Shown in pieces: positions 17,346 through 24,610 of a stretch of DNA of 24,695 nucleotides. A model generated the notes under the pieces. It saw nothing but the letters and a program-made list of their open reading frames with translations, had not been told where the DNA came from and made no database searches. The stretch is taken from contig CAZMVU010000054.1 of assembly GCA_964569295.1 (NCBI GenBank), positions 1-24,695 of the forward strand, read 5' to 3'. The first letter of the stretch is position 1, and every line of letters begins with the position of its first letter. The translations under genes were made by a program, and so were the position numbers. Origin of the DNA: CAZMVU01 sp964569295 (GTDB taxonomy: Bacteria > Hydrogenedentota > Hydrogenedentia > Hydrogenedentales > JAGMZX01).

Positions 17346-18257
17346 CTACGCAAGGAAGTTGAGCAAGCTGGGCTGAATGATGCGCCCGGACGCATTGAGG
17401 GCCGCCTGGAAGGCGTTGGTCTGGGCATTCATCTCGACTATGACCTCGGCGAAATCCGCGTCGATGTTCTCGGAAATCACGCCCTCGAGCTGGAGATTCA
17501 CAATATCGAGGTCGTTCACGACCCTGTCGAGCCGGTTCTGTATGGCGCCGATACCGGAGCGCACGATGTTGGTCTGTTCGATACCATCATGCACATTCTG
17601 CAATTCGTTCTCGAGCCCCGATACATTGCCAGCGCGCAGGTTATCGCGGATGTTGATGAGGGTCTGGTGAATGTCGACGCCCGCCGTGAACGCTTCATCA
17701 CCGGTAACGTTGATGGGCAGCGTGACGTCACCGGAAATCTCGATGTCGATAGCTTCACTATTGCCCACGTAGTTCACGCCGGTAATCTCGCGCGCCGCGT
17801 TGCGTGTCGCCTCGAACGGTTCCTGCCGCGTGCGTGAGCCGGCGAACACATACCGCCCGGCGGTTTCGCTGTTGGCCTGGTTCAGGGTCGACTCGAGGAG
17901 CTGGTCCACCTCGTTGGCGATCTCGTCGCGTTGCGCCTGGGCGTTGGTCTCGTTGATGCCCTGGATCGTGAGCTCATTGGTCCGTTGCAATATATCGATG
18001 ACCGAACTGAGCGCCGTTTCACTTTCGGTGAGGAAGGGGCCGACATTCGTGATGTTGCGCAGGTACTGCTCGTTGTTCGCGATTTCCCCGCGCGACGCGA
18101 TGGCGCGCCGTGCGGCGAGGGGATCGTCGGAAGGTGTGTTCACGCGGTAGCCCGTAGCAAGCTGGCGTTCGAGGCTGAGAAGGCGCCGGGTCTGGAAGCG
18201 CAGATCCCGCATAATGCGGTCGGAAATCATCTGCGTCGTGACACGTGCAACGGCCAT
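17346..18257 (-). CDS. flgL: Flagellar hook-filament junction protein FlgL
   Basis: The 303-residue protein (HAP3) forms the last ring between hook and filament. The flagellin-like N-terminal helices (RVTTQMISDRIMRDLRFQTR, followed by a LATGYRVNTPSDDP turn at about 34-47) and the C-terminal heptad-rich helix (VNDLDIVNLQLEGVISENID onward, ending LLNFLA) are typical of the D0/D1 domains. The middle, about 140-220, is the variable surface domain. AGGGG is 9 bases before the ATG. It is the last gene of the flagellar operon, 6 bases after the flgN-like gene. flgK, which commonly lies between flgN and flgL, is absent here. Confidence 0.93.
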   Translation of the reverse strand: MAVARVTTQMISDRIMRDLRFQTRRLLSLERQLATGYRVNTPSDDPLAARRAIASRGEIANNEQYLRNITNVGPFLTESETALSSVIDILQRTNELTIQGINETNAQAQRDEIANEVDQLLESTLNQANSETAGRYVFAGSRTRQEPFEATRNAAREITGVNYVGNSEAIDIEISGDVTLPINVTGDEAFTAGVDIHQTLINIRDNLRAGNVSGLENELQNVHDGIEQTNIVRSGIGAIQNRLDRVVNDLDIVNLQLEGVISENIDADFAEVIVEMNAQTNAFQAALNASGRIIQPSLLNFLA

Positions 18258-18263
18258 AACGTG

Positions 18264-18779
18264 TTACCCCTGCTTGTCCAGGACAGCGGGGCGCAGTGCA
18301 GCGAGTCCCCGGTCCTCACCGCGGTCATCGTAGGCGGCGGCATCCTCGGCGTGTTGGGCACAAAAACCGGCCACGGCGCGCCCGACCGCCTGGGCGCCGC
18401 GCCGGAGAACCACGCGGTTGCCGCGCACGATATCGCGGGTAGCGGCGATGGTGGTGCGCATCTGTTCCTGAAACTCGGCCATCCGCGTGGACCACGGTTC
18501 CGGTGCTACGGCGATGAGTCCGGTCAGCGTCTGCGCTTCTTCGGGCAGGCGGTAGTAATCCACCACGGCGCGCACCAATTCGTGGCGGCGTTTCTCGGCG
18601 GTTACGACCTCGGCGATGATCACACCGATCGCCTCCGTACGCGCCTCGAGGGCAGGCACATCGCGCTTCCGCGCCGCCTCGGACTGGGCGCGGGTCAGGC
18701 GCAAGAGGGTCTCCTGGCGCTCGGCCTCCTCATCGAAGACATTGCAGAGGGCCTCGAGTGTTTGTTCAATCGTTTCCAT
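18264..18779 (-). CDS. flgN: FlgN-like flagellar chaperone
   Basis: The 171-residue, mostly helical protein fits FlgN, the cytoplasmic export chaperone for the hook-filament junction proteins FlgK and FlgL. It has long heptad-bearing helices (METIEQTLEALCNVFDEEAE, then the region around RLTRAQSEAARKRDVPALEA) and lies just before flgL. The sequence is poorly conserved in this family, so the assignment rests on helix pattern, length and position. The start at 18779 overlaps the end of the EF-hand gene by 14 bases, implying coupled translation. A longer form from 18815 is open but would overlap its neighbour by 50 bases. Confidence 0.7.
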   Translation of the reverse strand: METIEQTLEALCNVFDEEAERQETLLRLTRAQSEAARKRDVPALEARTEAIGVIIAEVVTAEKRRHELVRAVVDYYRLPEEAQTLTGLIAVAPEPWSTRMAEFQEQMRTTIAATRDIVRGNRVVLRRGAQAVGRAVAGFCAQHAEDAAAYDDRGEDRGLAALRPAVLDKQG

Positions 18780-19143
18780 TCGGCTCGCTGAGTTTCTGGA
18801 ACCGGCGCAGGGCATCGAGACGCGGCTGGGCTACCTCTTCGGGCGTCAGGCGGCCGTCGTTATCGGCATCCAACCGGGCGAACGTCTCCTTATCGAGCCC
18901 GCTCTCCTCGAGGGACAGCAGGCCGTCGCCATTGGCATCGCGCTGAGTGACGAAGCGGTTGCTGACAGCGAGGATTTCGCCCGCAGAATCGCCCTGCGGG
19001 GCCGATTCCTGGTTTTTCAATTGTGCTTGTAACAACGTTGCGAACTGCTGGTCATCAAGCTTGGGGCGTTTAATCTCCCGCACGAGCCCCGCGGCTCCCC
19101 GGAAGAGCGCGCCCACAGCGCCGGCGCCTTCGAGTACGTTCAT
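18766..19143 (-). CDS. Small EF-hand protein inside the flagellar operon
   Basis: The 125-residue product has two complete EF-hand calcium loops: DANGDGLLSLEE (69-80) and DADNDGRLTPEE (92-103), each with Asp at 1, Asp/Asn at 3, Asp at 5, Gly at 6 and Glu at 12. Ahead of them, QFATLLQAQLKNQ (33-45) resembles the conserved N-terminal patch of the hook-cap protein FlgD (pattern FLxLLxxQLxNQ). There is no signal peptide. The ATG overlaps the flgJ stop (ATGA), GGGAG lies 7 bases upstream, and the 3' end overlaps the flgN-like gene, so it is firmly built into the operon. A calcium-responsive or structural role in rod or hook assembly is inference; the FlgD resemblance may be chance. Confidence 0.8.
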   Translation of the reverse strand: MNVLEGAGAVGALFRGAAGLVREIKRPKLDDQQFATLLQAQLKNQESAPQGDSAGEILAVSNRFVTQRDANGDGLLSLEESGLDKETFARLDADNDGRLTPEEVAQPRLDALRRFQKLSEPNGND

Positions 19144-19610
19144 AACAAATCTCCCGCAGGCGTCGTTTCGCCTGCTTGGTTTATCGGCAATCCGTGCGGA
19201 CAGCTTGAATGCTGCGGATGTACGGACCCCAGTTCCATCCATTCGTTGTGCGCGGCATAGCCCCCGCGCGCTTTCGCGAGGGCAATACCGTTCTCCGGCG
19301 GGGCGATCGTGCCGCGCTTCTTGGCCGCCTCGGCAACGCGCAATTGTGCGCGGATGTCATCGGCGATGCCCAACTGGCCGGACTCCGCCATGACGCCCGC
19401 CAGCTTGTCGTCGAGCATGTCGCGGTACACGCTGTCGCCATGACCGTCAAAGAGCCTGCTGTCGGGCACGCTCTTGCGCATTTCTTTCAGGAGCGTGTAC
19501 AGGAAGTAGTGCTCGTATTCCTCGAGCGCCGTGTCTTCCCGGCGTGTGCTGCCCACCGCGCGGTCTGCGCGCGCGGTCTGAGTGACTTCGATCGGGTTGA
19601 TATACAGCAT
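19140..19610 (-). CDS. flgJ: FlgJ-type rod-binding protein without muramidase domain
   Basis: The 156-residue product contains the FlgJ N-terminal rod-binding domain at about 30-90 (EEYEHYFLYTLLKEMRKSVP, then YRDMLDDKLAGVMAESGQLG). It caps or scaffolds the growing rod in the periplasm. The C-terminal glucosaminidase domain of the E. coli protein is missing, as in many other phyla where a separate enzyme opens the wall. The tail after 95 is unconserved. The start is the ATG at 19610, which shares one base with the flgI stop and has GGAG 8 bases upstream; a GTG at 19613 is equally open. It is followed by the EF-hand gene with ATGA overlap. Confidence 0.88.
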   Translation of the reverse strand: MLYINPIEVTQTARADRAVGSTRREDTALEEYEHYFLYTLLKEMRKSVPDSRLFDGHGDSVYRDMLDDKLAGVMAESGQLGIADDIRAQLRVAEAAKKRGTIAPPENGIALAKARGGYAAHNEWMELGSVHPQHSSCPHGLPINQAGETTPAGDLL

Positions 19611-20722
19611 CACATCAACTCCAAATCCGCCTCGAGCGCGCCCACTTCACGCAACGCCTGGAAGATCGAGATCATGTCGCGCGGCGTTACCTTGAGGCGG
19701 TTGAGGGCCTCGGCCACATCCGCGGCGGAGGTTCCCTCCACCGGCATCAGATGCGCCTCGGTGGTCTCGACATCGACATCCGTCACTTCCGTCTCGACGG
19801 CTTCGGCATCGGTGAATGGCAATGGCTGTTCGATGATGGGGGTCTCGGCGACGCGAATGGTGAGGTTGCCATGCGCTACCTGGCACGGCTTGATCATGAC
19901 CTCGCCGCCCACGACGATGGTGCCGGTCCGCTCGTTAATGACCACGTTGGCGGGAGACCCGGTCTCGACCTCGATATCCTGAAGACGCGCGATAAACCGC
20001 ACCAGGTTACGCCGCTCCTGCTCGGGGATGGTCACACGCACGGTGCCCGCGGCGAGTGCCACGGCCGCCTCGGGTGCGTATGCCTCGTTAATGGCCTGCT
20101 GTATCCGGTCCGCCGTGGTGAAGTCGGGATTGTTGAGCGTGAGAATAATGCGCTCACCGTCCGTAATCGTGCTTGGCACCTCACGCTCGATGGTGGCGCC
20201 CATGGGGATGCGGCCGGCGGCCACGTGGTTCTGCTGCACGTTCGCTCCGCCTCCCGCGGCATTGAACCCACCCACGGACACCGGTCCCTGGGCAACGGCA
20301 TAAACGGTTTCGCTCGTGCCCGGGCCGCGCAGATGGGTCTCGAGGAGCGTGCCTCCCTCGAGGCTTTCCGCGTCGTGCAGCGAGTCAACCTTCACATCGA
20401 CCCGGCTGCCCTGCTTGATAAAAGCGGGGAGCACAGCGGTCACCATGACGATGGCGGCATTTTCCGCACTGAGGCTGTCCCGCTCTTCAATCTCGATACC
20501 CATGCGCTCGAGCAGGCGTTCTTGCGCCACCACGGCCGCTTCCGCACTGTCGCCTGTGCCAGCCAGGCCGACTACGATACCCACCCCTTTGAGGATATTC
20601 GGCTGGGCGCCTTGGATTTCGACGATATCATGCAGGCGCGCGGCATGGCCCGGCCTCGCCACACACACGATGGCGGTGATGAGCAGGGCGGCATGTACAG
20701 CATGAGGCCACAGTCGCTGCAT
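19610..20722 (-). CDS. flgI: Flagellar P-ring protein FlgI
   Basis: The 370-residue protein builds the P ring around the rod at the peptidoglycan layer. It has a cleavable signal peptide (cut after GHA, about residue 27), then the family opening ARLHDIVEIQGAQPNILKGV and GIVVGLAGTGDS. Further landmarks are LPAFIKQGSRVDVKVDSLHD, GGTLLETHLRGP and, near the end, VGGEVMIKPCQVAHGNLTIR and TPRDMISIFQALREVGAL. The start at 20722 is backed by AGGAG 7 bases upstream and gives a proper signal peptide; an ATG at 20800 would add 26 residues overlapping flgH. The stop overlaps the flgJ start. Confidence 0.96.
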   Translation of the reverse strand: MQRLWPHAVHAALLITAIVCVARPGHAARLHDIVEIQGAQPNILKGVGIVVGLAGTGDSAEAAVVAQERLLERMGIEIEERDSLSAENAAIVMVTAVLPAFIKQGSRVDVKVDSLHDAESLEGGTLLETHLRGPGTSETVYAVAQGPVSVGGFNAAGGGANVQQNHVAAGRIPMGATIEREVPSTITDGERIILTLNNPDFTTADRIQQAINEAYAPEAAVALAAGTVRVTIPEQERRNLVRFIARLQDIEVETGSPANVVINERTGTIVVGGEVMIKPCQVAHGNLTIRVAETPIIEQPLPFTDAEAVETEVTDVDVETTEAHLMPVEGTSAADVAEALNRLKVTPRDMISIFQALREVGALEADLELM

Positions 20723-20739
20723 GGGACATCTCCTGAGCA

Positions 20740-21378
20740 CTAAAAGGGGGAAAACCAATCCAGAATCTTCGTGACAATGCCGCGGCGCTGGTTGTTCCAC
20801 AGCGGCCCCTTGCCTTTGATCTCGATGACCGCGTTGTGCATTTGATTCGACTGCACCGTATTGCCGGCGGTCACGTCTTCAGGGCGCACGGCGCCGGTAA
20901 CCACGAACGTGGTGTCTTCCCGGTTGATGCTGAGGCGCTTTTCACCGGCGAGCATCAGGTTGCCGTTTTCCTGCACCTCTTTCACTTCGCAAGTCATGGT
21001 GGTGATGAGTTCGCTCGTGCGGCGGGTCTGGCCCTGGCCGCGGTGCTCGTTCTCCGATTCGATTTCCCAGTTGGGCAGCTTGTCGCTGCCAATCATACCG
21101 CCCCGATAATCCGGGTCGTCGCCAACCAGAAACGTATTGCCCTCCGGGTCGGACTCGCTCTCGACATCGGATTCCTTGCGCGTACGCGTGTCGGACTCGG
21201 TCGAAGCGGTGACCGTCTCGCGCACCATGACATTGATGATGTCACCCACATCAAAACGTGCGGTGGGTTCGGCGATAAGGGTACCGCTTTTCTCCGCATC
21301 CCGGTTGAACAGCGAATCGCCCATGGCCGGCAGGGCGGCTATGGCCACGAGCAGTATGAGGACGCAAAGTTTTTTCAT
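20740..21378 (-). CDS. flgH: Flagellar L-ring protein FlgH
   Basis: The 212-residue protein forms the L ring in the outer membrane. Family landmarks are ARFDVGDIINVMVRET (about 40-55), a central charged region, ANGN-type VKEVQENGNLMLAGEKRLSI and VRPEDVTAGNTVQSNQMHNA, and the C-terminal GIVTKILDWF. The signal peptide (MKKLCVLILLVAIAALPAMG) has no cysteine at the cleavage site, so unlike E. coli FlgH it should not be lipidated. It is a little shorter than the E. coli protein. AAGGAGG sits just before the ATG. It is 10 bases after flgA and 17 before flgI. The presence of both L- and P-ring genes supports a two-membrane envelope. Confidence 0.94.
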   Translation of the reverse strand: MKKLCVLILLVAIAALPAMGDSLFNRDAEKSGTLIAEPTARFDVGDIINVMVRETVTASTESDTRTRKESDVESESDPEGNTFLVGDDPDYRGGMIGSDKLPNWEIESENEHRGQGQTRRTSELITTMTCEVKEVQENGNLMLAGEKRLSINREDTTFVVTGAVRPEDVTAGNTVQSNQMHNAVIEIKGKGPLWNNQRRGIVTKILDWFSPF

Positions 21379-21388
21379 GAGGCCTCCT

Positions 21389-22351
21389 TCAACGCACTAC
21401 CACAACGCCGTCGTTGCGCACGACGCCCTGGACCGTTTCTTCCGACTGTGGGTTTTCACATACGATTGTGTCGCCGGCCGCGGCGGGCCCGAGCGCTTTG
21501 GCCTGCATCTGCACGCGCAAGGTGCCGGCCTGCATCTCGACGGAGACCATCTGGTTGCGTTTGATAAGTTCCTGGGGCTTCACCTTCCGGTTTGTGATTT
21601 CCTGACCGGGGAAGATATTGGTCCGGGCGACATAGCCGGTGACCTGGCGCGGGTCTGTGAAGGCGCCGTGGCCGAGCTTCGAGAGGGCGCGCATCTCGGT
21701 AGTCAGCGCGCTTTGCGAGACCGGGTAGCCGCGCGGAATATCGGTCGCGGCCACCACCACCGGCCCATACGCCTCGACATCCGCTTTCATCGTGAAACGG
21801 CGCTCTTCCTCGCCATCGACCAGCACGGCGCCGCGGAACACGCCTTTGCCAAGGTAGTTGTATTCAGGGCTGGCTTGCCATTCGTAGCGGACTTCGCCGT
21901 CGGGAACGCGGAAGCTCGAGGTGCTCGCCAGGATATTGATCTCGGCATGCTCGGGGTTCCAGGGCATTTCGCTCTCGATATAGGCGCGCAACGCACTGGT
22001 CAGCATAGTGCGGGTAACTTCCATGTGCAGCGTGGTCGCGCGCACGGCATGCGCGCCGTGCACCTCGACATCCCCGAGATCCAGGCCGGCATTGCGTATG
22101 CGCGCCTCGACCAGGGCCGCCTGCAACCGCTTCGAGTCGCCCGGCAACGCCGCGGAACCCAGCTCGATACTGGCGAGTTCCGGCGCGCGGGTCCCTTCGA
22201 TCTCGGCCACCTCGCCCAACAACACGCGCGGGCCGCGCACAAAGGCCTCGGATTTCAAGGTCAGCGTATCGGCTGCCGCGGCCCCGGCGTATAGGAGGAG
22301 CGCCGCAAGCAACCTTATGGTACGGGCATAGCGCCCGGCTGTTGTGCACAT
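21389..22351 (-). CDS. flgA: Flagellar P-ring assembly chaperone FlgA
   Basis: The 320-residue periplasmic protein helps FlgI assemble into the P ring. After a signal peptide (about 1-27, AGAAAA-D), an extended N-terminal region precedes the SAF/FlgA core: VVVAATDIPRGYPVSQSALT, then TGYVARTNIFPGQEITNRKV (about 250-270) and the C-terminal VSVEMQAGTLRVQMQAKALG with DTIVCENPQS. It is about 100 residues longer than E. coli FlgA, the extra part being N-terminal, as in several other phyla. AGGAG lies 6 bases before the ATG. It lies between flgG and flgH. Confidence 0.92.
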   Translation of the reverse strand: MCTTAGRYARTIRLLAALLLYAGAAAADTLTLKSEAFVRGPRVLLGEVAEIEGTRAPELASIELGSAALPGDSKRLQAALVEARIRNAGLDLGDVEVHGAHAVRATTLHMEVTRTMLTSALRAYIESEMPWNPEHAEINILASTSSFRVPDGEVRYEWQASPEYNYLGKGVFRGAVLVDGEEERRFTMKADVEAYGPVVVAATDIPRGYPVSQSALTTEMRALSKLGHGAFTDPRQVTGYVARTNIFPGQEITNRKVKPQELIKRNQMVSVEMQAGTLRVQMQAKALGPAAAGDTIVCENPQSEETVQGVVRNDGVVVVR

Positions 22352-22372
22352 GACTATCTCCTATACAGCGGC

Positions 22373-23164
22373 TTACCGCTTAATCTGATTGGCCACCTGG
22401 AGCATGTCGTCTGAGGTGCTGATTACCCGGGAGTTCGCCTCGTAGGCGCGCTGGGCTATGATGAGTTGAAGAATCTCCTCGACTACTTGCACGTTCGAGT
22501 TCTCGAGGAACCCCTGCGCCACATTTCCGAGGCCGTCGAGGCCGGGCGTGCCCGTGGTGGGCGTGCCGGAGGCTTCCGTCTCGAGCAGCAGGTTATGCCC
22601 GCGCCGCGCATCGAGACCGGCGGGATTCGAGAAGCGCGCAAGCTCGATCTCGCCCAGCGCCTGGGGCGTGTTGTCGCCCGGCACGCGGGCCAGCACATTG
22701 CCATCCGGGGTTATCGTCACCAGTTCCGCATCCGTCGGAATAGTGAGTCCCGGTGTCAGTTCATAACCGTCGGCCGTGAGTATCGTGCCTTCCTGGTTCA
22801 ATTTGAACGAACCGTCCCGCGTATACGCGGTGCTGCCATCGGGTAACTCGACCTGGAAAAAGCCGTTGCCCTCGATATACAGATCCAGCGGCTGGCCGGT
22901 CTGGATAGCGGCGCCGGGCGTGAACTGCTTCGCGATGGCGCTTGGCCGCACGCCATGGCCGACCTGAATTCCTTCAGGCAAGGTGACCCCCGCCGCGTTT
23001 TCCGCACCGGCGGGGCGGATGGTTTCGTAGATGAGATCCTGAAAATTCACCCGGCTCTTCTTGAAACCCGTGGTGTTCACGTTCGCCAGGTTATTGGCGA
23101 TGGTGTCGATGTTCATCTGCTGGCCGACCATGCCGGTAGCGGCCGTGAACAGTGCCCGAATCAT
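22373..23164 (-). CDS. flgG: Flagellar distal rod protein FlgG
   Basis: The 263-residue protein forms the distal rod. The N-terminal rod motif (MNIDTIANNLANVNTTGFKK, 17-36) and FQDLIYETIRPAG are diagnostic for FlgG rather than FlgE or FlgF. The C-terminal helix (GFLENSNVQVVEEILQLIIA, then QRAYEANSRVI) is the matching D0 half. Length equals that of the E. coli protein. GGGAGGGAGG stands before the ATG, 18 bases after the upstream rod gene. As in other bacteria it should be exported by the flagellar type III system without a cleaved signal. Confidence 0.96.
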   Translation of the reverse strand: MIRALFTAATGMVGQQMNIDTIANNLANVNTTGFKKSRVNFQDLIYETIRPAGAENAAGVTLPEGIQVGHGVRPSAIAKQFTPGAAIQTGQPLDLYIEGNGFFQVELPDGSTAYTRDGSFKLNQEGTILTADGYELTPGLTIPTDAELVTITPDGNVLARVPGDNTPQALGEIELARFSNPAGLDARRGHNLLLETEASGTPTTGTPGLDGLGNVAQGFLENSNVQVVEEILQLIIAQRAYEANSRVISTSDDMLQVANQIKR

Positions 23165-23182
23165 GCGGTGCCTCCCTCCCGA

Positions 23183-23941
23183 TTACCGGGGAACCCCGAC
23201 CTTTTCGATAAGCTGTGAAATCGTTTCATCGGCGGCGCGGACGGACCGCTGGTTCGCCTCGTAGGCGCGCATTCCCAGCATGAGATTGGTCATTTCCTGG
23301 GACAGATTGACGTTCGAACCCTCGAGCTGACTCTGGAGTGTCCGGGTGTTTGCGGCCCGGGCCGAAGCATCGAGGACGGGCTCCGGCGCACGGTACAGGT
23401 TATCGCCTTCCTGGCGCAGACCCTGCGGGTTCTCGAACTCAAGCATGCGGATTTGTCCCGCCGGTACGCCGTCCACATGCACCGTCCCGTCCGCACCGAT
23501 AATGACAATGCCCCCGCGCACGTCGAGGTGTCCACCACCCACATTCTGCACCTTGTGCCCGGCCGCAGTGGCCAGTTCCCCGTCGCCATCGATGCTAAAC
23601 GCACCATCGCGTGTGAAACGCTCGCCGCCCGCCGTGTCCACCGCGATAAAGCCGGGCCCCTCCAGGCCCACATCGAGTGGGTTGCCGGTGGTGTGCAACG
23701 GACCGGCCCGCATGCTGGCATAGGTTTCCGCCACCTTCACCCCGCCGCCCGGCGCCCGCTCCATATCGAACGCCCCAGGTTGGCGCATGGTGTTCGAGAA
23801 CACTTCGTAGAACCCCTGCTGCACTGGTTGGGTGCGTTTAAAGCCGTTTGTGGCGGCGTTCGCGATGTTGTTCGCCGTTGCCGCCTGCGACTCGTGCAGG
23901 GCGACGAGCCCGTTGGCTGCGCTGTACAACCCGGCAATCAC
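23183..23941 (-). CDS. flgF: Flagellar proximal rod protein, FlgF type
   Basis: The 252-residue protein has the rod/hook family ends: MIAGLYSAANGLVALHESQA and NIANAATNGFKRTQP at the N-terminus, and a C-terminal LEGSNVNLSQEMTNLMLGMR followed by YEANQRSV. It is more divergent than the FlgG downstream, as expected for FlgF, and its place before flgG fits. The start is a GTG at 23941 with AAAGGA about 9 bases upstream, read as Met; a long upstream extension stays open to 24265 but resembles no rod protein. It is the first gene of the operon, with a leader of about 165 bases from the sigma-54-type promoter. Confidence 0.88.
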   Translation of the reverse strand: MIAGLYSAANGLVALHESQAATANNIANAATNGFKRTQPVQQGFYEVFSNTMRQPGAFDMERAPGGGVKVAETYASMRAGPLHTTGNPLDVGLEGPGFIAVDTAGGERFTRDGAFSIDGDGELATAAGHKVQNVGGGHLDVRGGIVIIGADGTVHVDGVPAGQIRMLEFENPQGLRQEGDNLYRAPEPVLDASARAANTRTLQSQLEGSNVNLSQEMTNLMLGMRAYEANQRSVRAADETISQLIEKVGVPR

Positions 23942-24116
23942 GGTGATTTTCCTTTCCACGCTATCGGCACGCCCCGTCTGGGGCGGTATCTTCGGATGGC
24001 CCGCGCAATTCCTGCGACGGAACCGAGGCGTCAATGGGAACGCCATCGTATTGCGTCGGGCCAACCACTCACAGAGGACATGCCCGGATGGGAGCCAGGC
24101 ACACCGGCACGGCATG
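23942..24116 (-). other. Leader of the flagellar operon
   Basis: About 165 transcribed, apparently non-coding bases separate the predicted start point (near 24106) from the flgF GTG. One short hairpin, GCCCC-GTCT-GGGGC (23971-23984), lies about 30 bases before the start codon. No known riboswitch was recognised. Confidence 0.4.
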
Positions 24117-24132
24117 AGCAAGCAGTGTGCCA
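24117..24132 (-). promoter_or_regulatory. Sigma-54 (RpoN) -24/-12 promoter of the flagellar operon
   Basis: On the minus strand TGGCACACTGCTTGCT matches the consensus TGGCAC-N5-TTGCW at every conserved base apart from the G usually following TGGCAC. The GG and GC doublets have the required spacing. It points at flgF and predicts initiation near 24106. Sigma-54 with an activator such as FlrC or FleQ commonly drives rod and ring genes; the activator is not in the window. Confidence 0.7.
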
Positions 24133-24318
24133 GCACGGCCAGACGCAAAATGCGGGGGATTTCGGGGTATCCCCGGGGCCCGGACGCCCCATGTGCATGC
24201 AATTGTTGCCGCGCCCCGGAACTTTCTGCCACAAAACCACCCTTGATCATCTGCCTTTTCTGCACCTTGGCGCACGGTCGTCGCCGGCCGATGTCTGGGG
24301 GCTTGCGTTACGTGGCGT

Positions 24319-24430
24319 TTCGGCTCGCGGGGACGCTCGCCCTCCCGGGGGCGATTGCCTTCCCGATCTGGGTATTAGCCAAGTTCGGCTCGCGGGGACG
24401 CTCGCCCTCCCGGGGGCGATTGCCCTCCCG
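24319..24430 (+). repeat. 47-base direct repeat, two copies
   Basis: Bases 24319-24365 recur at 24384-24430 with one change (T to C near the end), spaced by 18 bases. Each copy contains GCGGGGACGCTCGCC and CTCCCGGGGGCG. Confidence 0.9.
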
Positions 24431-24445
24431 TAGACGAGCCCCCGC

Positions 24446-24610
24446 CGTTTCTTCAGGGCCAACGGCCCGCACCATACCAGCCTGGGCCGCAGGCCCAGGT
24501 CACCCGGCACCCCCGCACGCAACAGGGCTGAAAGCCCGAGCCATAAGTCTTGATAGTACGCGCTTTCAGCGCTTGCATAAGGCGCAGCCATAACCTGGGC
24601 CGTTGGCCCA
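24446..24610 (+). repeat. Cluster of five hairpins with three-base loops
   Basis: In order: GGGCC-AAC-GGCCC (about 24457-24469), CCTGGGCC-GCA-GGCCCAGG (24481-24499), GGGCT-GAA-AGCCC (24535-24547), GCGCT-TTC-AGCGC (24570-24582) and TGGGCC-GTT-GGCCCA (24596-24610). The opening CGTTTCTTCAGGGCCAACGG resembles the interior of the ~204-bp repeat (CTGTTTCTTAGGGCCAACGG), so the two families share parts. Confidence 0.8.

Noticed and set aside
24247..24591. A 114-codon minus-strand frame near the right end
   Set aside because: It only translates the hairpin cluster and the 47-base tandem repeat, without a ribosome binding site.
24446..24610. CRISPR array
   Set aside because: The hairpins have different stems and irregular spacing, with no constant repeat and no cas genes in the window.
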